Shown: positions 25,001 through 37,000 of the stretch, piece by piece
Numbering within the stretch: the stretch's first letter is position 1
Layout: the number at the start of each line of letters is the position of its first letter
Origin: Amphiura filiformis
Taxonomy: Eukaryota; Echinodermata; Ophiuroidea; Amphilepidida; Amphiuridae
Assembly (NCBI RefSeq): GCF_039555335.1
Contig: NC_092628.1
Span: forward strand, 82,486,315-82,550,314
Reading direction: 5' to 3'
Length of the DNA: 64,000 nucleotides
Position numbers and translations under genes: made by a program
Notes under the pieces: generated by a model
Database searches by the model: none
The model's input: only the letters and a program-made list of their open reading frames with translations
Told to the model about the DNA's origin: nothing

Positions 25001-28000
25001 ATAGTACCCCTATTGATTCCCAATTCTGATATCGCAATCTGCTGGAAACAAAAAATGAAGACAAAACTTTGTCACACAATTCATGTTGTTACTGAACATA
25101 AAACTGATTAAATGCAGAAGTGTAGAACTTACAATTACAATTAATACACACCCTATGGAAGACATGACCTTAATTTTCCATACAGGGTATGTGAATCTCA
25201 ATTTGGATCACCTGAATGGGCAAGTCCATTTGAAAGTTTCACCCCCTGTGTGAAGATTAAGGCTATGTCTTCCATAGGGGGTAACATTTTGTAATTTAAG
25301 CACAAATGTTTGTTTATCAATATAAATATCCAGATGATGTTTAAAGGCATTCCCATAACCCAATGGGGTTTCTGACCTTGGTATGTCTGGCTTTTGTACA
25401 CATGTGATACAGTTGACCATGCCTTGCATTGGGATTGTGTGCAAATATCTGGTGTTTTCATCCTTTTATTTAACATTCAAAACATTGAGACTTATGAATA
25501 AAATTAATGCAGTGGCACAATATGAATGTTTCCTGTAAGAAAATCAAATATAAGTTATAAGTCTCAACTATTGGCTGCAGTTTTAAAATTACCATTTTGT
25601 GTGTGTGGCAATGGGGACATTGCCTTTAAAATTAGGTTATATTGATCAAATTTCCCAATCATAATGCATGGTAGAAATGCCTTTAAGCCTCCTCTGATAA
25701 ATATCTAGATTTTGGGAATAGCAAGATAAATTTGTGACTATTGCACACTGCTAAGGTGTTCTTAATTAGATAGACTGAGAGCTCTTCAGAAATTGAAACC
25801 TAATGCATAATGCATTTATTTTTTTCTCAATTAAAACCATAGCTCCAAAGAAATTTACCTTCACAATGCGAATCAAATTGAGAACAAAAATTTTTTTTTA
25901 AAGAGGGATTAAAAAAAGCATGATGTGCAAAAAATTACTGACATGCCCAAAAGCTTTGAGTCCAACTATTTAATTCAGATGGCCTAAGGGCTCATATTGA
26001 AATACCCTCACACAGAAAGAAGGCAGGATTCCCCTCGCTAAGCGCGCGCCTCAGGAAAGCTCGGTCATAAAACGGATGGATTATATGCATCAGTGATACA
26101 CCCTGCCCAGGATTTTAACAAAAGAAGGCTAGCACAGGAAAGCTGCAGGATGGTGCACACCTTCCTGTGTAAGGGAATTTCAATATGAGCCCTAAATGAT
26201 TTCTTCCCCAATTGTGCCAAAGTTCATACCATGAAAGTATACCGTTTATACAATATCACATTCATGAAATGATAGGCTTGCAATAATTGCACTTACATTT
26301 GAGTTGGATGTGATTGTTGTGGTTGGTGAGGCTGGTGAGGCTGGTGAGGCTGTCTTCTTGCTCCCTGGCTTACCCATGATGTCGTCGTCTGCTGCTGCTG
26401 CTGACCAGCCCCTGAGTCGTTGATATTTAGCCTAGTAAAATCTAACCTTAGATTAGGGCCTCCCCTCTGTTGTGGTTGCCCATGTGACCCATTACCATAG
26501 TGATTGAACCGTTCAGATGTCGGTTGACCGAAATTAAGACGTGGTCTGTTACGTTGTCCGGAGCCTCCAGTACCATCTGTTTACACAAGTAAGAAATAAA
26601 CAATACACATTCATGAGTAAAATTAGGCAACAAAAAGTAATACCAAACTATACTACATTGTAAAATCTATTCCTTAGATTTGAAGTTGACTTTTGTTGCA
26701 TACATCTTTGCTTTAATGAAAAGCGGATCAGGGCTACTTGACCTGTTGAACAGGTCAAGTAGCCCTGATAAAGTTGCTGTTAACGCTGTCAAAGGAACCT
26801 TGGAAAAAACTATACAAAGGGAGCATGGAAAAAACATCCTTCCATTTCTAACACTTGTCCACATTAAATATCATCAACAATATCATACAAAGCTGCCACC
26901 TGATATTTGTGTTTCTTGAAGCACAGCTGCTCTAGTTGGTTTTCTTTTCAGGGGTGGGGGTCAAAATGTAAAATGTTCAATTGGGATTTTGCATCCATGG
27001 GTATAAATATATCAGCAAGTATCCTAATAGGCTCAATATAGGGATGACCAATGAACCATCAACTTGATTAGAACACTCCCATAGACATGCAGGGAGCTCA
27101 ACTGTGCACTGCTTGCACATACATTTCTAAATTGATCTCATTCTTTTATTTTTCAATATTTTTCTGTAAAATTTGGGGAAGTTGCTGCCAATTATATTTT
27201 GTAACTATCTTGCAAATTACAGCAACATAACTTATTTTGTTTTTCTGTAAGTGCGAGTCAAAATTGGTCCATCGCCACAGTGCGCTTAATTGCCAGTGGC
27301 TGAGTTTAGCACTGCTCAAGAATGGCACAAAATATTCAAATCAGTAAGATCAGGTGAAAAACGTGGCCTACTGAGCTGTAATTTGGCAGAGTTGCCAGTA
27401 ATACCTCTATCATACCCTCTGTAAAAGGTTAAAAATTGAACAAGTAGATCTCGAGTTACAAATTAAATCACCAGCTTCCCTTTGGAATTTTTATATTCCT
27501 TTCAAATCATGTTAAGAAGACACCTTTCTGAACATAAATGTGAAGTTTCGTGCTCATTCGATGTATTGTTCACCTGATCTTAACCCTAAACGTTTTCTTA
27601 TATTTAGGCCTATAATATCTACAACTTGCTGCTGGCTATACCTTGTTTAGGACTTTCAAAAGAAGTACCTGAATGTGCAACCATAACTGTTTCAAAATAG
27701 CCCGTGATAGTCATGCAGGTACCTCCGAGGTCAAGCATTGAATTGGTTTGAACAAAGATACTCATAATGTATTGAGTGCTACTAGTACTTTGGTTTGAAT
27801 GAGGAATACTACATTGTACAGGAATACACATGAGCATGATGAGGATAATCTCTATTGTTGTGAATGAGTCAATGACCTTCAAAACTTAAGATTTTGTTTA
27901 CATACACCTACTAATTGGTCATATTAAACCCAATAACATTGAAATTCTTGGTTGTGAAAAAAAGTTCACCTGCTTAGTGCAATTTTGATTTTGTGCCATA

Positions 28001-31000
28001 TCGGCTATCTTGGATGATTTTTGGCAAATGTCCTCTAAATGCATGATTTCAATGCCTTGGTTTGAAAAAATAAGTTATGCCAGTGACTAGTTAAGTGCCA
28101 TTTCATAAGAAACCCTTTGATACTTTCACAATATGCTTGTTTCATGTTTGCAAATATGTTAAAATAAAGAAATATATAAAGGTAAATATATGCTTATGCC
28201 AATTTTGCTCCCAACTGCTATTTTTGGACCTTGTCATTTTATTTCGTTCCAATGACCGATCAGAATGGGAAACTTTGATAATTCATAATTCGAAAAGTTT
28301 TTGATCGATTTTGACCATTTAACCACCAAAATACTTCTGTTGATTAGTTCTACTCAGAAAACAATCTTTTGTAGTAATAGGGTCAACATGAAATTTGATG
28401 GTTATCCCTACTCAATATGTTTACTTTTGGAGTTCTTCCCCACCCCAACTCCCCAAGTTGGTCCTGGATGGACGAAGTTGCATTTTGAGGGCCCTATATC
28501 TTTTTTTAGTAAAGGACTTGCAAGTTTTCTGATGGCAGATTTGAATTCTTCACAAAAAAGTATCCTAGGATACATATTTTTAAGTTGTATGGGGTCCCTT
28601 TATACATTTATTGTGACACATTTTTTACGCTGACCTGCCCCCCCAATTGCAAATTGCTGCCACCGGAATACGAAATGGAGTATGAAGCTCAAATTTCCAA
28701 GATTCTACTTTCTCACCAATATCTACCACCACACAGAAAAATAAAAATATTGAAGCGGTGCACATCCCTGGTTTGGCTCTTTGAATTACAGATTCCATCC
28801 GACATGCAAGAATTCATGTCGGATGGAAAATAATCTTGGCTTTTATATATTTTTTATTTATAGCTTCAAAGTTTAAAGTAATGTGGATTCCAACAGAGTA
28901 CTACAATTCTTGATACCTGAGAGTAGACTTTCATTAGGAAAACTTGTCATTGTTTTGATAAAAAGTTTAAAAGTATTATGAAAATTTTATGTGTCCATAT
29001 TTTGCATTGGAAAAAAATTAATATGCAAACTGTACTTTTCTTAATTGGTTTATTCATACATGCATTATGTACAGCTAATTACATATATATTTAAACTTTT
29101 CAAATTTAATAAAGTTTATAACTTCTGAATGGGCTTGAAACTGGAATTGCTGAAAATTCCTTCCAACATGCTAGTAAATTGGGCTTCTTGGCAAAACAAC
29201 ACCTTAAACATAAAAAATCGACAAAAAGTGAAGATTTTTTGGTGTACTTTTTTAAATAGAGGAGATGTAAAACCACACAAAAACAGTCATTTCCACAATC
29301 CCTGACCAAATTTCAATTTTAACCATAATGGTGTATAAGGGCAAACAATTTGTGAAATCGCTTAAAATAGGCATGTTTTTATCCTGAAAAGTTTGTGAAA
29401 TAAGATCCAAAAGGGGGTATTTTCAAAATTTGCTGACGAGCATGAGTACCCGCGAATACACCGAGTGCCGGGACCGGGATTTGATGCACAAAAAACACTT
29501 TAAGAGATTTTGGCAAAAAGAAACCTTGACTGATTGTGACTTAAATAATAATGCTGTTGAGAAAACTGGTGAACATTTGTAATGAAGTTGACAATTATCA
29601 TACACCATACCCACCCACCCCTACACCCCAGTGCCGCGCCAGGAATTTTTTTTGCGTGGGGAAATTGGGGGGGGGCAAAAGTAATTTCAGGGGGAAAAAT
29701 CAACAAAATATTGCCAAATTACTGCAAACAGGTGAAATTTTTGTAATTTTGGGTTTTAACTGGAGGGCAACAGGGGCAAGAGTTCTGACTGGGGGGAATT
29801 TTCCCCCTCATGCCCCCCTGGGCACCGCCACTGCTTCACCCTCACCCCACACATTATGTACACCCTGCACAAAGAGCTCAGTGTTTCAATTTTGGGCACA
29901 AATAAAAAATATCCTATGCAACCTGTTGGCTTCCATAAGGTCATTCACACAGAATCAGGAAAAAAACTACTGTTCTACGTACTATAGTTATGTGTGACTC
30001 ACTGCTCGTGATCACGTCACCAAGAAACAAATAATGATATGACTGACATACAGCATATAACCCATCCAAATCAACACCTGTATTCAAGTCTATAGACTGA
30101 TTGACATAACTGGGAATAGCCCAATTGATTTGTCCTTATACAAATGTATTGACTCTGTAACCTGCAATGAACTTGTATCCTGCTTTACTAGAAGTTTCAT
30201 TTTTTATCACATATATACAATCATGTATGCTATCACGTCTAAATTTATCCACTATATTTGTAGACTATATTTTGTGACATACCGTGCACGCCACTGCACG
30301 GTACCCAGGAAAAGCCCAGACTGATAATATAACCTTCATAGCCCAAAATTAACTTTTCTCTGATAAATTTTGATGCCATGATACAATGCAGCTCTTTTTC
30401 GATATACTTGTATACATTGTAATCATTTTAAAATTACGCTTCCTGCGCTTTATTCAAAATCTCAGAATTTTGACAAAACTACAGCACCTAAAGTCTTGAT
30501 TTTGCAGGGTATGTTAGATTTATTACAAATTTGTGTAAAAAACAGATTTATGAAAAATATTAAGGGCATCCTCCTCAGCAAATGTTACAATATGGCTTTT
30601 ACCTAAGGCCTAAAAAAATTGTTTGATTGGCGTAACCCGACCTACCCCAAAATTAGGCCCGACCCTAACTTCTTCTTTTTTTTTTTTTTTGAAAAAAAAA
30701 AAATTTTTTTAAAAATAAAAAATAAAATAAACATAAATCAGGGACTGCCTTTTGAGAAGAGCGAGAGCAATCGCTCACTACTGCTCTCCTAAATCTGATA
30801 TAGGAGAGAGAGCAATTTTAGCTCTCCTTAGTTGACAATTCTCTCCTTACATATTGTAAATGCTCTTTAAAACAGCACCTAAAGTCTTGATTTTGCAGGG
30901 TATGTTAGATTTATTACAAATTTGTGTAAAAAACAGAATTATGAAAAATATTAAGGGCATCCTCCTCAGCAAATGTTACAATATGGCTTTTACCTAAGGC

Positions 31001-34000
31001 CTAAAAAAATTGTTTGATTGGCGTAACCCGACCTACCCCAAAATTAGGCCCGACCCTAACTTCTTTTTTTTTTTTTGCAAAAAAATAATAAAAAAATAAA
31101 CATAAATCAGGGACTGCCTTTTGTGAAGAGCGAGAGCAATCGCTCGCTACTGCTCTTCTAAATCTGATATAGGAGAGCAATTTTAGCTCTCCTTAGTTGA
31201 CAATTCTCTCCTTACATATTGTAAATGCTCTTTAAAACAGCTCTCCTGAAAGGCTCCAGAAGAGTTATTTAATGCTCTCCTGCCAATTCCAAAAGACAGT
31301 CCATGTCTCCCTGATAAATATTTTTTTTTTTTTAAAGAAAAAAAGATCCTAAGCCTTTTATCAAACGAAATCAAACACATATATATTACTTTCAAAGAAA
31401 ACATGTACATGTATGCTATACAATGTATGCACATAATTCATTTGTACTTGGCTATGTTTCAGTTTCTTGAAACTGCAACTGTAATTTTGTGTGTGTGTGT
31501 GTTTTTCTTAAAATCTAAAAAATTAGCTGTGTTTATTTTTTGTTGTATAATGTATTTTCAATAAACCACAGCCAGTAACACATGGCTGTCGAAAAGAAAA
31601 AAAGAAAACATGTATGCTCCCAGGCTATTGAATGTTGAAGGTCATACCAAACTTGACATTTTCATAACATTCATAACACATTTAATTTTCAACTAGATAT
31701 TGAAAAGCTCTTTGTTGTTTGTATTCTATATTCACTGACCCATATATAACTATCTAGAGCGTTTACCAGCACGTATGTATGCCTTGGACACAAATACGTA
31801 AGCGATGCTTTGGCAGCTCTATGCATCTTACAAGCAAATTATTAAATTAATTTGTATCATCAAAACTGATTTAGCTCCTAACACGCTTGTAATCACATTA
31901 TTTATGGATGATTTTATATTTCAGAATATAAATTATTTGTTTATTTTACAACACTGACTTAATGGTTATTCTTGGGTGATTTTTGTTTGTTTTGTTTCCT
32001 CAAATTTTTACAAACAGCTGTTTTTCTTAATCTTATTTTTAAACAGATTTATCACATATCATCCACTGAATCAAGTTCAGCTCGTTTAATTTACAAAATC
32101 ATCATTTCATATCGAAAGTTAATATAGAATTGTTTGCTATCAACAATTTCTTCCCAAACGTATCACTTTCAATTTAGCCTTGCATAGTGCATTGGCAACA
32201 AAAAAAGCAATTAGAACCGGTGGTTCTTAACCACCCCCAATTTAACAGATAACCGGTGTATAGTGATGTGCACTGCACTGAAGTAAAAGGTTAATTACGC
32301 ATGAAGCCGGGGATTGGCAATGCATGATATTGAGAGGAAGCACTGTTTCCAGCACTGACTCATCTGAGTAAATGCACAATATTTACTGTAAGTACCCCAT
32401 GACCTTGGGCAAAACCAAATAAATTATTTAGATGTGCAGATGGCTATACACCTCATGATTTTTGTGAATGAACTAGAGTTTGCACGTACCTTGTAGGTTT
32501 AGGTAATCCAATACTGGGTGATAATGACTGGAGGATGGGAGGGAGGGTGGGTGGAGGTAGATGGAATCACTATCTTTATTGCTTCAGGGTGCAGTTATAA
32601 AATACTGACACATACATCATAGCATCAGAAAAAATTTTACCCTGTAAATTACTGTAAAAGTGGTCATTTTTGTGTGATTCATTTTTCACGCTTTGCCAAA
32701 TTTGACCCTTTTACTTCAATTCATGATAAGCTCCCTTACATAAACCTTACTGCACAAACAGAATATGTTTGTGCATTGTTTGTTATTTTCATGTTAGGCA
32801 CTTGGAATGCAAACAAACATGAAAATAAATGTAGCACAAACATTTCCACTTTCAGTAGGTCCTTTTGATGATGCCTCACTCCATCCCTACCTACATGTAC
32901 CAGTGGAGGAAGGAAAGAACCCATTCAGAAGAGGTAGGATGTTTTATCAATAAGTGTGACATGAGTTTCACGGAACATCGGATGAGTAACATTTTGTGTG
33001 TGCATCCTTTACTTGCCTGCCTCCACTGCCTGAGACATGTCTGAATCATATAGGTTTATAATGGGGTACATTAGACAGGAAATTGAAGATGATTATATGA
33101 TGGTGTATTGAACCCAATATAGCGTGCAATAAAACAGCCACATTTGGTGTATATTGTCAAAGCAATTTAAAGCAAGCAAAATTAATGCCTAATAATCATA
33201 ATTTTTATGAAAAACATATTTATACAGAATTTGTCCGAATCATACTTTTTAAAAACTGCATACCAATGTTTTTAATTCCTGAGGACATATTGCATCAACT
33301 TTCATTCACAAAATTAGTGGTCAGATTTTTTATTCAAAACCCACAAACTGTACATGTACTCATCTGTTGCCAAAATGAGAGGTTGAGAGCTAGACTTTGC
33401 TTTCCCCAACCAAGATTATTTAGGCATTGTGCCATGTAGCCCAATTGACAAAAAAAAAATATGCCAGTCGATTTTTGTTTAATTATCCTATGAGGAAAAG
33501 AGTTTTTCATCCTTTACTGGCTGATAATTTTTCAAACACAGAAGAAATTCAATTTGCTTGAAAATTTCTTTTTTTTTTATCTACACTGTAGTTATTTCCT
33601 TCAAGAGCACCAAGTGTGATGTGTCTAACTTTTGATTCCAAGTACAATGTAACACTGAATTTAATCATTATGATTTTTAAATGATAATGAATAAAACAAA
33701 TGTAATTCAAAAAATGTAATTCAAAATTAGATTTTAAAAAATCTACACAAGGAGAACCTGCTTTCATTATATTCCACACACACACAGATTTTCAGGTGAT
33801 GTACAGAACATTGAATGAACTAGTGTGAACCCATGACTAATGTTGTGTGCCACATACATTCATTGCAGAATATTATTGAAAACCTATACTTTTGAATGTA
33901 TTGTAGAATACAGGGATTTTCTTCACAATGTTTTTCAGTAAATTTACAATTTTGTAGTACATGTAAATACAGATTGCCTCTGGTGAAGCAAGGCTTCGTA

Positions 34001-37000
34001 TGTTTCGGTTGCATACCTAAGGTACGTAATACCGTACCTTCAAGCATAATATGTACACAGTGTATATTAAACAAGGTCATACAATGGGTTCTAAAAGCCC
34101 ACCCATATGGTCATTTGTGGTAAGTGCCCCCCTCCCCGGGTCTAAAAGTGGCCCTTTAAAGGGCCATGGGGTGGTAGGAGTCATATTTTTCCAGTGTTTT
34201 AGCCATTAAAAAGCTATAGTGCCTTTCTTAATATTATTACTATTGATCTTATCTGAGTCTTGTGGTTCTTAAGTTAAAGGGGGGTAACCCTATCGGTTTA
34301 GGATATGGATTTTCTTCATACTTACATACAATTAGAGAATAAGCGATAGGAATTTTTTATTTTGCCTATCCTCTCATAGGCGACAGGCAGGTCCAATATT
34401 TTGAGTAGTGGATGCCGGGCGCAGCCGGTATCCACTACGATAAAAAATATTGGACCTGCCTGTCGCCTATCATAGGTAGAGGATAGGCAAAATAAAAAAT
34501 CCTATCGTTTATTCTCATTCTTAGTCAGTTAAATATTATTTTAATAACTGTAAACAATTTTTTTAAGCAAAAACTAAGTTACCGTCATAAAAACTCCCCT
34601 CATTATAAAATGAACGAAACTTGTTTACAACTTCCCGTATTCTGTTGCGCTGCACTGCTAGCGCGTTCACGATTCCGCACTAGTCTCACGCATCCAGCGC
34701 GATACATACGCCAAGCACCTCTACACGCCGTGTTACGCATTATCAAGTCGCATGATGACGTGGGGTCGTCTACGGCCTGATAAACGGCACCCGAAATCAT
34801 GCGATTGTCCAATCAGAAATGTGTCTACAAACTAGACCACTCCCACTGACTAAGAATGTCAAATATTGTCCCCTTTATCAATCTATGTGAGAAAACGGGA
34901 ACAATTTCAGCATAAATTTGAATAATTAGCATATTAGCAAGCCAATACACTGAATGCTGCGTGAATTGTATTCTGGTCAGGCATCCCAAACAACGGCCGG
35001 CGCATGTCCCGATGGAAACAGGAAGTGTTCGCCTTGGCACTGAAAACCGGCTCGCCTCTGTACACTTTTATACCCTCTATTCATACTGATTAATCTTAAA
35101 AACATTACATATCACTGCGCCATTATCATTCTTGACAAGATAGCCCATGCTGTATTTACTTCGCTTAATTATTTCTTTATTTTTAGCTATATGATGCACA
35201 TTTTCACATATTTATGATTTTTCTTTGTTTTATTTTTAAACTAATTTTTTAATGGGGGGGGGGAGGTGCTCTCATATTTTTTTTCATATTCCTCGTATCA
35301 TGCTTGACAATATAGGTCATGTTTCCTTATTTATTTCGCCTCTTATGTATTTCTTTATTTTTGTTTTTTGTTTTATATCATTATAGCGCCATCTATAGTT
35401 TGACATTAGGGGCCTATTTGATGTATTTTTATGACTAATTGGTACTGGGATGAAGTCTTCCCGGGAGTCTTCCTAATCTATTCCGATTTCATTCTATGAC
35501 TACCCAAAACTCCCGTGTCGTGTAAAATGCGAACAACTGGTAGCCTGTAAAAACCGCTGTGTTTCATGATTTCTCCAAAATACATCGACTTGGAGCGTCA
35601 AATTTCAGGATAGTAATGAGAAAAATAGTATCTATTATGTGATACCAAAACCTCATCAACAATGAAAAAAATCGGGGATGATGCTGTCGATCGGGTTACG
35701 GACCTTTAAGGCCAATGATAAATTGATATATCAAAAGTTTTGGCATTTTCCACTATAGATAAAATTATGGGGTAGAAATGACATCCCTTAAAGGGGCATT
35801 TCGTGATCCACAGCCTCATCCCTCCACTCTCCCCAAAAAAAGTTGAGATTTTTACACCACTGGATACCTCTGGCTACATAATGTTTATGTACCAAATATT
35901 TCTTGCCGATTATTTCATTTTGCAAAAATATCGCCAAATTTGAATTTCGTTCTGGTGCACCAGAACGAAATTACAACACATTGTCTATGGAGCAGTGTAA
36001 TACACATAATCATGCATAACTCGCAAACGCAAAATCGGAATCAACTGAAATTTTGGAAATAAGCTTTTTTTCGTGGATATCTACTGAAAAATGTCATAAA
36101 AAGAGGATGTTAGGATCACGAAATCCTCCTTTAATCAAACCTTACAAATCTTCACAGAACCCATATCATTCCTCTTGTGTGTAAGCTTTATTTGTCTCAA
36201 TATTAAAAGTTGATTATATCAATATTTTCCACACCAGCAACTAACTAGCTAACACAATACCGTATAGTTCCTAATAAGCGCCCAGTCTCTATTAAACGCC
36301 CACCACAAATTTTTCCACAATGAAAATGGGAAAAAGCAATAAAATTTACCATTAAAGTGCAAATATGTTAGACTTAGATCATTCCTAGGTCTCACTGGAT
36401 ATTATAGGAAATTAATTTCTCATGATGATAAGCTATTCCTCCTGCAAGCAGAAGCATCTACAACTGGAATGTGTGGTGTTATTTTAATTATTGGGTCATT
36501 TAATGTAAAAACGTACACAAAAAATGATCCCTAATAAACGCCCCGTCTTCATGAAATGTCACAGCACTAATTAGGAACAATACGGTATTTATATTTTACT
36601 GAAAAAGTTGATTAGTTCAAGGTGATCAGAGGTACAAATCGAGAGTTGAGAGCCAGAAAGCCTCAACTCTCAATAATAACTTTGCTCCAACAAAATGAGC
36701 ATAGAAAACAAAAGACATTATAGAAGAAATATTGAGTTTTGAAGACCAAAGCAAGGAGCCAACATTATGCTCATTTTGTTTATACTAAGGAAAGCGTACA
36801 AAGAAACTAATAAAAGATATACACCTTTGATGTCATCTAAAAGTGTGACATTATACTTAAGGTTGTTTAAGCCATAAATCATCATTATGTTTTAAAAACA
36901 AGTTTTCACAGACAAGGCAAAAAAAAACAAGTTTGTTTCCTGTAGCGCGCACACATTTCGTTTTTGACGGCCTATTTTGCGCATTTGAGTTTTTTTTTGC

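Noticed and set aside
28301..28633. 110-codon open frame on the plus strand
   Set aside because: No splice context, no domain and biased by homopolymers; probably a chance frame in an intron.
29551..29997. 148-codon open frame on the plus strand
   Set aside because: It overlaps the MITE at 29629 and its simple flanks; no recognisable protein.
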